NCBI GenBank assembly: GCA_051294375.1
Contig: CM119267.1
Coordinates: 18,392,992 to 18,456,991 of the forward strand
Direction of reading: 5' to 3'
DNA from: Paraspadella gotoi
Lineage: Eukaryota > Chaetognatha
DNA: 64,000 bases
The notes under the pieces are model-generated. The model was not told the DNA's origin. It searched no databases and saw only the letters and a list, made by a program, of their open reading frames with translations. Within the stretch, counting starts at the first letter, position 1. Each line of letters begins with the position of its first letter. Made by a program: the position numbers and the translations under genes. Below, piece after piece: positions 13,101 through 25,860 of this stretch.

Positions 13101-15618
13101 CCTGGAGGGGGTTCCGTTGGATTGGGAAGGCAACGTGTCACGCGTACACGATAAAACTGGCCATCCTAAAAAAAAAAACACAAAAAAACGTAATAATGTC
13201 GTTTCCTTTTAAAAATTACAAATTCCCGCTACTAAAGACCTGCGTCCATCTGGCCGCGTAAAGATAAGAAGGCTCAATGTTCGATATTGTGAGAGGCCGG
13301 TTGTTATGCGAATCATTGGCCCACCTCGTTAACTCTTTAACAAGTCTGTGAATATCAGGCCGATCCTCGAATCGGTGGACGTAGAATTTTACGGGGGAAT
13401 CGATAAAGACGAGATGAACGTCGACCGTCTCCCCGTGACGCAACTGAGACGCCTCGATACTTTTTACGGTCGAAGACGCGGAAGAGTCGGACCTTATGGA
13501 CATGGCCGGGGCGGCCGTCGCGCCCTCGGGATTCTCGAGGATGCTCATCATAACATCGCTAGCGGATTCTTCCATTTTCATCAAGCGAAACCTATGGTCG
13601 ATTTAGTACACGGCCTGTGACAAGGACTTAAAATCGATATTTGTCGCATTATCGAGCACCTTGCCGAAGCGTTGCGAACATGAAGCTTCCCATTGTTGTA
13701 AAGCATTTTGTTGACGGCGTCGGGCGCGGCAGCAGCAAAGTGGATGCCCTTGTCCGAAGTAGGGAGGTGAGTCACGATGATCGGAAAGTTAAGCGCGGCG
13801 TCGATCTTAGACACGATCGGTCGAGGATCGAATACCGGAATTTTCATGAGTTCTCGCGATTCCAAGAGAAGGTTAGAAATCTCGTCGTTTTTTTCCTCCA
13901 TTAATAACTGCGTTAAATAAAAAGTTTCTGGCTTTGGAGTTTCTTTTCAAGCTTACAGACAAGAACGCGATACCTTAAGCACTTGGATGGGTCGTATCTC
14001 ATCAAGGGATATCGTTATTACTTCTTTGAGCAATTCCATCTCGCGTTTTTGGCACAAGGAATGAAGAATCTAAATGAAATAATATAAATGATTTTAACTT
14101 AACACCCTCAATGAAAAAAAAATATGTTACTCGCCTGAAAGTAATTCCTGACTTCGGCCGTAGTAGCTGCGGCGTCTGCTTGAATGTCGCCCACGAGTTT
14201 CTCCAACTCTTTTTTCGAAGATTCCATGAGGTTCAGCAGTTTATGACAGCGATTGGTCGCCGGGTAGAGACGAGCTGCGACATCCGCCTGTACCTCGGAT
14301 AACTTCAAGACCCGGTGTTGGCGGTGATCGTACTAAGAAGGGCGAATACGTCCGTTAAAATAAAACGCGGTCACCGAACGTCTTAATTCGACAGATCACC
14401 TCAACGCAAGTTCTGCAGGCGTACGACTGGTCCTGCTTGCAAAAAAAATCAATCGAGTTGTTGGGGTGAAGTTGACACAGGGTCGGCGGTTTGGCGGTAG
14501 CTCGAATTTGGCGGGACTCGGCATCGCCCACCGCCGATACGTTAACCACGGGGCGTTCGGAGGACAGCGCCTCGGCCACGTGCATCCTAAGAGCGCGAGC
14601 CGACTCGTGGACGCTGAACGAAGATGAAAAGTTTCAAGATCGATACATGATAAATTAACCATGCTCACAAAACCCACCTGCTGAAACAAGTTCCACAAAA
14701 CGAGCATTCGCATTTTTTGCAAAAACAAGTGGCGGGAACTTCGCTACACTCGCCGCACAATTCTTTAGGCGGTTCAGGATGCGGAGCGTCTGTTGAGAGA
14801 AAGAAGTTGACGGTTATACTCGTGACGGACACGAAAATTTTTCGGCGAACTCGCCACCATTAATGGGATTTTCCTCCGTCGTTTCGGCTGCGTCACCATC
14901 GGCAGGAGGGACTTCCTCGACTGAAGCGAACACGTCAAAGTTGTCGAACGAGAGTCCGAATTTAGCCGCGACTTCGACGCGTTCGTCGTAGTCCACGGAA
15001 GACAACTTTTTTCCCGAGGCTCGAACGATCGCACCGCGAACGGCTAGGATGAAGAAATCTAGCAATTACTGAAAAAACCTAGGGAGAAACCAGCGAACTC
15101 CAATATCCTTACAGAAAGCTTGGTATCTTTTGACTGAAAAAGCGGTGGCGCAGATCAGGCCGAAAATATAATAGTCGAGCTCCAGTTGCTCGATTGAGAT
15201 TTTCAAGTTGTCTCCGGGTTTGACCTGGAAAAGCGCAACAGAGAACGTTGACGCAAAGATCTCTCCGTTTTTAAAACTCCTTAAGTCGTTTACTTTTATC
15301 GGTGTCACGTGACTGCACTCTCTACAGGCAACTCCTTTTCCTGGTCGATATAGTTCTTTGGCACACTCCTCGCACCTAATTAGGAAACCAAATCATTGGC
15401 ATATTTGATGACCAAGTTAAATTCTTGCCCAAAGTATTTCTTCACGATCTGCAGAGAAAACGGCAGATCCCCAACCTGGTATGTCCGCAGTCTAGTATAA
15501 AGGGAAGTCGTCTGTTTGGAGGCGGAATACCCTGTACGGGGCTGAGCGTGAACGAGTAAGGCTGATGGCAACCGGCGCATTTGGGGCCGACATCGGCTTT
15601 GGTATGTCCTTCTTCCAT
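1135..15618 (-). CDS. RNF17: RNF17/TDRD4 (Drosophila Qin/Kumo)-like RING-B-box-Tudor protein, ~1,929 aa
   Basis: Predicted germline piRNA-pathway scaffold that binds methyl-arginine tails of Piwi proteins in perinuclear granules; family role is known, function here is inferred. I join 28 exons: 15618-15476, 15375-15113, 15043-14831, 14789-14678, 14613-14400, 14332-14135, 14069-13974, 13907-13660, 13591-13240, 13165-13102, 13030-12850, 12781-12694, 12614-12506, 12426-12288, 12204-12048, 11956-11750, 11667-11490, 10242-10024, 9954-9593, 9200-9021, 8934-8317, 8249-8004, 7904-7820, 7739-7541, 7467-7256, 7194-6992, 1696-1559, 1500-1135. They total 5,790 nt. An N-terminal RING (CAGC, CGHT, CEEC, CREC) is followed by two B-boxes (CGECSE; CQLH to CVEYDHRQH), a coiled coil, and five Tudor cores marked FIDFGN, FVDYGN, LLDTGK, FIEFGN and FVDWGN. 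Intron 6 is GC-AG. The donor at 11489 is weak, and without splicing there the frame stops at 11446. RING plus B-boxes plus five Tudors matches Qin. Confidence 0.88.
2127..2305 (-). repeat. 3' LTR of the Ty3/gypsy element
   Basis: 179-bp repeat almost identical to 6303-6479, with a few substitutions and 1-bp indels. It carries an AG-rich strand and is preceded on the minus strand by a G-run polypurine tract. An LTR this short is unusual. Confidence 0.88.
2354..5487 (-). pseudogene. pol remnant (protease, RT, RNase H, integrase) of the Ty3/gypsy element
   Basis: Fragments in consecutive but shifting frames. An aspartic protease active site LVDTGAEVS lies near 5370. Reverse transcriptase pieces run at about 5200-4110, including YPIPRLQDF, FSKIDLVKGYHQIPV and the catalytic YLDD (in FVYLDDILV). 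RNase H lies near 3950-3610 (FTLFTDQNSL, VADTLSRI). Integrase lies near 3400-2600 with the DDE residues visible in IVDRFTRWPE, TSDRGAQF and HPQSNGIVER. Frame changes within RT and integrase mean no intact polyprotein can be made from this copy. Confidence 0.9.
5488..6275 (-). pseudogene. gag remnant of the Ty3/gypsy element
   Basis: An ORF starting at the ATG at 6275 (MATSYPNEH) encodes a capsid-like segment with RRRYTPENIE. The frame then shifts near 6000, and the homologous continuation (LLYGGDRGENADDYAAK) runs in another frame to about 5488. No clear CCHC zinc knuckle is seen. The assignment rests on position between the 5' LTR and protease and on composition. Confidence 0.75.
6303..6479 (-). 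repeat. 5' LTR of the Ty3/gypsy element
   Basis: 177-bp copy of the LTR at 2127-2305. It is followed on the minus strand by a short leader and the gag ATG at 6275. The primer-binding site should start right after the LTR (ttgttgatcctcgacg), but I cannot match it to a tRNA. Confidence 0.88.
10273..10434. repeat. Left copy of a 162-bp exact duplication flanking the gap
   Basis: Identical to 10761-10922. The two copies sit on either side of the run of N, as happens when two contig ends from one locus are both kept. Confidence 0.9.
10456..10760. other. Assembly gap (305 N)
   Basis: Unresolved bases inside the 22-bp minisatellite and inside an RNF17-like intron. The true length is unknown. Confidence 0.99.
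10876..11150. repeat. 22-bp tandem minisatellite (~12 units)
   Basis: Head-to-tail copies of cattgacacgatgataatcatt. They are nearly perfect in the middle, with variants at both ends (gacgc; gatagtc). The array probably continues through the N gap, since the same unit starts at about 10395. It lies wholly in the RNF17-like intron between exons 11667-11490 and 10242-10024. Confidence 0.93.
11451..11481. other. Strong hairpin just inside an RNF17-like intron
   Basis: Arms tcgccaagacgggct and agcccgtctggcga around a 2-nt loop, with one bulge. It lies 9 nt past the proposed weak 5' splice site at 11489 and includes the stop codon that would be used if the intron were retained. Confidence 0.75.
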
Positions 15619-15954
15619 TTTGTTTGGTAATTAATGTTTTTCCGACAGGAATTATTGATTTATTAAGAGATTCTCTGCAAAAATATTTTAACAAAGCGAA
15701 ATTTTTTTTATTTTTTTATAAGACAAAACAATTCCCTTGCCTATTTCTATTTCGTATAATGCAGGTATCAAATTAGATAAAAATGAGTTGTATTGGGTGT
15801 AAAATAAAAACCAACGGTAAAAGTATAGCCAAATAATAACGAAAACGATTTATTATGTATATTTTTTACCACCATAAAAATTTTTAACAACTGGAATTCA
15901 TCATCTTTTTCCCTCTTAGTGTTTTTTCCATCATAACCGCAGAGGGGGGGGAAA
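15619..15954. other. Intergenic, MELK 3' side to RNF17-like
   Basis: Carries the MELK 3' UTR and the RNF17-like leader. An acceptor-like sequence (tatttttgcag, AG at 15676-15675) lies 57 nt upstream of the RNF17-like ATG. A G-run sits at 15945-15951. Nothing else is recognised. Confidence 0.55.
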
Positions 15955-19493
<3,539 letters not shown>

Positions 19494-20343
19494 TCAGTAA
19501 ACGGAATGAATTTCGGAAGACTTGGAGCGTTTGTGAACGGAGGAGTTCCGGTTGACGTTTTGCTGCACGATGACGGATTTTTTGATGATCGTCCAATCCT
19601 CGATGATCTCCGAGTCTCCCAACAGATAAACCAAGTAGGGTCCCGTCACGCTAACGGGTTTCTTCCTCTTTCCCTCGCCGCTGGCTCCGCCGCCCCCGGC
19701 GCCGCCGAGTCCGTCGGCCCGCTGCTTCCGCGAGTTTCTCTTCGACTCTTGCCAGAGGTCCGTGGTGAGATCGAGGTTGTGCCGATCCTCCTCCAGTCGG
19801 TGGATCTTCTCCTCCAGGTCCTCCTTGAGCGCGTCGAAGAGGAGCGCCTTTTCCGACTCAAAGTTTTGCTGAGCGGCGAGCAAGTCGGCCTCTGTTCGGT
19901 TCTTCAGCGCCTTGATCCTCAGTTCGCGAAGGACGCCGGCAACGTGAGTACGGATCTGCATGTTCTCTTGGAGCTTTTGCAGAGGTCCCAGATATTCGGC
20001 GGAGCGGCCGCACCGGACCTGGCCCAATTTGAGTTCAATCTGCTCGAGGCGCTCGCGGTAGAGTTGCTCCTTGAGACCGTTAAACTGTTTCTCGATATCA
20101 TTCATGACTTCGACGCATTCCTCGCGTCGAGCGTCGCACTCGTCGAGGTCGAAGTCGGAGCTGGGATAAGTAATAATCGTCGTTTGACTCACTCACCTTA
20201 CATGACATTAGATAATAGTAGTCAAACCTGTAGTCGGAATCCTCGCCATCGCTGGCGGAGCTTTCCTCAGAATCTGACGCCTCAGTGCTTTTAGTGCTGG
20301 ATTCTCTCTCCATTTCGTCCTCGGGCGCCGGATTTTCTGCCAT
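19494..20343 (-). CDS. BRMS1L: BRMS1/BRMS1L-like subunit of the Sin3-HDAC complex, ~260 aa
   Basis: Sds3-family corepressor that bridges Sin3 and histone deacetylases in the nucleus. Exons 20343-20228 and 20160-19494 (783 nt). The N-terminus is acidic and Ser/Glu-rich. The Sds3-type coiled coil follows (NDIEKQFNGLKEQLYRERL, YLGPLQKLQENMQIRTHVAG, RLEEDRHNLDLTTDLW), then VTGPYLVYLLGDSEIIEDW, a BRMS1 signature. A glycine-rich insert (GGAGGGGASG) precedes that block. The protein ends soon after, about 60 residues earlier than vertebrate BRMS1L, so the C-terminal segment found there is missing or lies in an exon I cannot see. Confidence 0.92.
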
Positions 20344-21103
20344 AGCGCCGACGTTGAGTAGGACGGGATAACAAACGCTCCTAGATCATAATCAATTATA
20401 CTTGCGATACTAAAGCGTCTTTTTTGAAGTCATAATCAAAAACCTCTAAAAGAAAATGAAAATAATTCCATAGGCTTCACGAAACGGTCGTGCAATAATG
20501 TAAAACGAGTATTGCTATTTGGATTTTTTATTGTTAATTAAAACAAGAGAACAGCAAATCAAAAATATTACGTACTAAAAACGCGATTAAACCTTTATTA
20601 GGCAACGGAGTAACAAAGTGTTCAAAAAACGAACAATAACAAGCTACAATTTAATTATAAGATTATTAGCAAAATAAAAAAGCAAAAAATGGCCTTCCAA
20701 TTTAGGTTTCGGACGGAAGTACATTTGTGCGCTATTAATAATAGCAAATTTTCGTATAAATAGGAGTTAACAATTTCGGTAAAACCCAAAAAAATTACGG
20801 TGTGTTAAATTACAACTTGCGTGTGTATTAAAAGGCCACGCACGATTAAGCTGGTACAATAGTTTGAGCATTTGAGTCCAAAAAATTCAAGCCTTAGGCG
20901 ATATTAGAAACCTCGTTCGTTAGATATCCATGAGCATTTTGCACTATAAGGTGATCAGATTATGTTTGGTCTTGCAGCAGAAAGAAACCGTTTGATGCCT
21001 GAGATTCTAAGTTCTATTCAAGATATCTGGGTGTAGTAGTATTTCTTTTTTAATCCGTAATATGTTCCTGCTCGAAAGCGAAATCATTCGTTACAAGCTG
21101 CAG
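20344..21103. other. Intergenic, CAP-protein gene to BRMS1-like
   Basis: 760 bp, AT-rich, with no convincing ORF, RNA gene or repeat on either strand. Confidence 0.55.
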
Positions 21104-21902
21104 TTAGCACTCTCCGTCAACGATCACGAATTCCTTTTCTGCTCTTGCGTCGTCGCTGTGACCGTTATCATGAACGACAGGCAGCACGTTCTCCTTGAAC
21201 TTTGACTTGAAATTATCGTTTCCTTAGCGAAACGTAAAAAAAATTACACGCATAATTAAATAGATATTAGATATACGTCCCATGCTTCTTCTACTCAGAA
21301 ACCGCGAGAGTTACAAAATCGCCTCGCGGCTCATTTCCGATGCCTACCAGCTGGGTAGTAGTGAATAACTACTACGATTTTGTCATCGCCCTCGATCGGG
21401 GCGACCCCGACGCCGATGTCCGTGGTGGCTCGCCAGATCATCTGGGTGAAATGAACGGTTTCCCTTCTCCATCCGGGAGCGGAAAAGTCGTAGGCAGCGA
21501 ATTCGCGGTACCAACGATCGATGAGCTCTCTCTCCATGGAGACGCTGTAGGAATGTTTGGACGTCTGTATCGATAATTCATTTGCTCATTTCTGAATGAA
21601 AAGTAAATGTACACTAACCCTTCGTTCTCATCGCCGACTTGGACGATTTCGATGGATTGACTGACGTCGGGATCCTCATCGTCATAAAGCACGTAACCCG
21701 ATTTGGCGATCTTGCTCGCCCAAATGGTGGCGCTCTCGCTCAACTCTCGCGAAAGCTCCAGCGGCGGGGCGCCGTGTCGAAGACGGACGGCGTTGTGCAG
21801 GGCGAGGATATTGTCTTCAGTTAAGGCAAGGCTCGGGTCGAATTTGGCTCTTTTGAGGGGAACGGCGGTGTCCTCTCCAGGTGAGACCGCGTTTCCGTTC
21901 AT
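21104..21902 (-). CDS. GLIPR2: GAPR-1/GLIPR2-like CAP-domain protein, ~199 aa
   Basis: Member of the CAP superfamily. GAPR-1 is a Golgi-membrane-associated member without a signal peptide, and none is seen here. Exons 21902-21619, 21544-21348 and 21222-21104 (600 nt). The CAP fold is shown by ILALHNAVRLRHGAPPL, the CAP1 motif HFTQMIWRATTDIGVGVA, the CAP2 motif VVIHYYPAGN and the GAPR-type tail FKENVLP. The last exon is short, and its frame is fixed by the PAGN junction. The exon 1/2 junction has an alternative acceptor 15 nt upstream but only 21544 keeps the frame with a normal donor. A polar tail follows the domain and extends beyond mammalian GAPR-1 (154 aa). Natural function is uncertain. 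Confidence 0.88.
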
Positions 21903-22173
21903 TGCTGATTCTTATTTCTTTCCCCTTTTTTTACTTTTTGATTTTTTTTTTTGCATCAATTATATTTTTCTCTGTTAGAGCTCCCAATGTTTTCAAGTTT
22001 TTTCACCCCGCCATGAGTGACCTGAAGAGCAGAAACCAGATAAAAACAAGTTTTTGTATATTTGTAGCGTTAAAATAAAATCGGTTATAAAAAACGTGTG
22101 AATTCGTTTAAAAAATTGTGAACATACAGTAAATTAAAAACAAACTTCAAAAACGGCGCGTGCGTATAAGTCA

Positions 22174-25100
22174 TTATTCCTTATTACATATAAGATCGCC
22201 AATGCTTGCGACGCCCGTGGTGACGAATTTTCGGTAGAGACGATAAATGAGCGCCAGAGCTTGAAAGTAGACGGACAATATTTTGGAAACGAGGCCCAGA
22301 ATAAATAAAGAGCGAGCGAAGCTCTCGTTGTCGTAAACCCAACAGGATCCTTTGAAGCTCGGATCGCATCGCCAAGTTTGCCACAAGATGCAACTGTTGT
22401 CGATAACCAGGCCGAAAACCAGGGGGGCAATGACGCTGAATAGTTGTTGAAGATTGAACGGGTGATGAGATAAACTTAATAACGATACTAACGATATAAC
22501 AAATCAGTCAAAGGTATTGATCAACTGTCCCAATGTCGGTTGCCCATAAAACATAAAATATTAACGGATCTCATCGCCCGCACGACCTTCCGAGCAGAAA
22601 ACCGATACTCCGGTAGGTTGCCATGGCGACGGACTGAAACTCTTGAGCGACGATAATCAAAACAATTTCCGTGGAGGGGACGGTACAAAAACTAAAAAAA
22701 AAGGGGGTTTACGTTTTCAGCAAACATAAGCGAAATAAGAGCAGCGGCACCTGTGGCAAAACAGGAAGAGAAACATCCCAACGATGCCGATCCACACGGA
22801 AGAGCAACCACGCTGCTTGCAGAATCCCGCGACCACGGTCGTCGAATGGTTTCGACCGAGACAGGCGCAGTTTTCGTAGGTCGTCTTACGACCTGGTTCC
22901 AGCGACTCTTTTTCGGAAATGCATCCGGCGTGACAGGCGGAAAAGTACTGTGTCTCTTCAACCGCGTCACAGACGGGCTGGTAATAGCGGCGGGGACAAG
23001 CGCACCCGCGGTTGCAATCGTTATCCAATGATGCGGCGCCGTCGGAGAAACCCACGAGATAGTCGCCGTCGCAACGTAACCATAGCACGCCAAGAAACCA
23101 GCAACAACAAAAACCAACAAAGACGTTCTGCAGCAACATTCCGTTGAGTTGAAGACTTCGGAACTTGACCGAGAGACCGCCGAGAATTACTCCGAGAGTC
23201 ATCGCCACGACCAGGGTTCCGCCCATAAGCATGGCCGCGAATGAGGCCGTTAAGGAAAACTGAATTTTTAATTTTATTTCTTAAAAAAATTACAACCCGT
23301 GATAACTGATGCCTCGTGAGTTGTGAGTAAATTACCTGATTTTCCAAAAACTTTGGCATAAAGGCCGCGAATCCGTTTAGCAGGAACAAGTCGGCGGCCA
23401 AGGACAGGGCAACGCAAACAAACGCAGGATTCTTTAAAACAACCCTCAAAGCTTGAAAAATGGGCCACAACTGACAGCGATCGTGGGAGCCTCCGTTAGT
23501 AAGGTCGACTATTTGTAAAGCACCGTTATCCAGTGGCTGAGGCGAGGGCAACTTGAGCGGCGTCAAAGGGACCGAGGACGGAACGTGCGTCGCGAGGGCG
23601 GACAAGTTGATATTGACGATGGCGGGAGAGTCGTCGACGGTGAGAAAGTCGCGGCGCCGATTCGGGCGTGTGGGCGGTTCAACGGCCGATTGCGACGAAG
23701 CGATAGGCGTTGATTCCTTTTCACTCACGTCGATCGATCGCGGAGGCAACGTTTGCTCTTTTTTTCTTAGAGATCGAGGAAAAGCCGCGAGCGGAAGAGC
23801 TGTGGTTTTATTTACGGGATCGTAGTAGTTATTAGCGTATTATTAGTAGTCCTTTTGAGGAACTTTTCGTTTGACCGTCTTACCCAGAGGCAAGGTGAAG
23901 ATCATAGACAAGACGAAACCAATCCACCAAGCACCGCACCATCTTGGATCGTCCGGTGACAATTGGTTGTCGCCGAAAGACCTCAGCTCTTGCATAGCGT
24001 CTAATTTATCTACATCCACGAAAATGTCGAGAAATCGGCCACCGAGGAGAAAGCCGGCGGCAGGACCGAGGCCAGCGATGCCGAAGAATACACCGACGTA
24101 AACGGGTGACTGCGACGCGGGCACATTCTCATGGAGAAAGGAAATACCGACTGAATAGATGATACTACCTCCAACCGCGTGCAAGGCTGGATTTGATGAA
24201 AAATAGTTTCCGAAATCTTTTTCTTCCAGTCGTCCTTACTCTCATTGTTATGACTAATAATTAATATTTAATATTTAATTCGATGGTCACCTTGCGCAAG
24301 CAAAAATAGGTACAAATAGTTTTGTAAGTTGGCTGCGTCGTGTATGTCCCCATCCTCGAACTCAATCTGACACTCTTCCCTTCGGAATCGGTCGTCGCAA
24401 ATCGTCCCTTCGAGACCGAATGAGTTGTACTGATATGGACCAACAAGGAAATGCGCCAGAGAGAAAATAAGGGCCCCGGCCGACAGCGCAAGCGACGACA
24501 GGGCTATGAAAAGAGGCTTGTTTCCTGACAACCAACGATCAAAAAACAATATAAAAAATGATCTTTTTTTATTTTTCCTCAAACAAACTCCACTGCAGAC
24601 CTTTGTCTCCATAATATCCCAACGGAATTCCGATGAAGGTGCAGAAAAATGGGTAGGCTCCGCAGACGAGCCCGAGATGTAGCGAAGAAAGGTTGAAACG
24701 CCTTTCGAGAGTGGAAACGTTGACGTTGACCAAACCGTTGACTATCATACCTGGAACAAGTTGAATAGTTTTAACGAATAACTAGGAATACTCACTCAAC
24801 ACGCCCGATTAATTACTTTGACAAAAAGCCAGTAAGCTGAAAAAAGGAAGAAACGCCTTGGGAGAGGAAAACGGTTTCATCCATCGGGGTCGGCATCCAA
24901 AAAACCCGCAAATATTCGAAACTTCGTTTCGGAAGCTTGAATCTTAAAGGTAGTGGCTATTGGGTCAACACTTCGAGCCTAATCTAATGTTTTACAAAAA
25001 TTAAACAAATATCGTAATAGTTTAATTGACAACTTAAAATTAGGTGGAGGTTGACCCAATGACCATTACTAGAATGTGAAGTCTTGAAAAAAATCTCCGC

Positions 25101-25664
25101 GTAAGGATTGGTAACTCTCAATTCCTCAACGCCCGGTGGGTCTGCGCGAGGGGTTAATCTTGGAGCAATCTTCCTCACATTCTTGGACGCGACCGTCGAG
25201 ACGCTACTCTCCCGGCTTGGTTCAAAGCGCTCATTCGTCGACCCATCCACGCGTGAAGGCATCGAGCTCTCGTCGAATACATAGTTATTGTTGACAATAA
25301 CGTTGGAGGAACAAAACGGGAAAACTTCGTCGGAATCGCTCGCTCTTGCGCGCCAACTTGCCAAGGAATTTCGCAGGGCATTCAGCGAGCCTCTTGTCGA
25401 AGCCTCAAAAGCAGGGGAAGCGAGTCGGGTAGTTTGAAGCGGCGTCGATGACTCGATGAAACTGTTTTCTGGGATTTCTTCTACAGACTTCTCTGCGGTC
25501 GCGTCTGACTGAGGCTCCTTCTTGAGCCTTACAATAAGCGGGGCATCCCCAGTTAAATTCCATCGAGCCAATATCGAGGGAGAGGATAGGGCGGAGTTGA
25601 TCTCCTTTGTCAAACGGTCAACATGGCTGTCACGTCTAGGATACGGCTTCGGAGCGGATGCCAT
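22174..25664 (-). CDS. Organic anion transporting polypeptide (OATP/SLCO family), ~915 aa
   Basis: Plasma-membrane sodium-independent transporter of amphipathic organic anions with 12 predicted helices. Exons 25664-25070, 24942-24817, 24750-24601, 24524-24291, 24186-23884, 23799-23336, 23259-22751, 22691-22587, 22435-22174 (2,748 nt). Family landmarks are CGFFGC with PKAFLPFFSLL at helix 1, MIVNGLVNVNVSTLERRF, the superfamily signature DDPRWCGAWWIGFVL, and a Kazal-like extracellular loop (CACPRRYYQPVCD, then FSACHAGC). It ends with IAPLVFGLVID and GSCWVYDNESF. The hydrophilic N-terminal tail of about 200 residues encoded by exon 1 is long for the family and serine-rich. Only 197 bp separate its ATG from the HINFP stop. 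The subfamily cannot be set from motifs. Confidence 0.93.
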
Positions 25665-25687
25665 AGTATTTATTAGCAAAAGAATGC

Positions 25688-25689
25688 CT
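25688..25689 (-). other. Acceptor-like AG before the OATP start
   Basis: Reads ttacttaaaaaattgtcag, 24 nt upstream of the ATG at 25664. Candidate trans-splice acceptor or 5' UTR intron end. Confidence 0.4.
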
Positions 25690-25860
25690 GACAATTTTTT
25701 AAGTAAAATAAAAATGACGTAAAATTTTCTTGGTTAAAACAACAAGGGGATGGATAGAGTTTATTATGGATATAACACCGTCTAGGTCGACGAAAGTTAA
25801 CAAATTAAAACAGAAATAGCAAATGCAATTTAAAACAGTACATCAAAATATTTAAAAAGC

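Noticed and set aside
19506-20294. 262-codon plus-strand open frame
   Set aside because: It is antisense to the well-supported BRMS1-like exons and has no family features.
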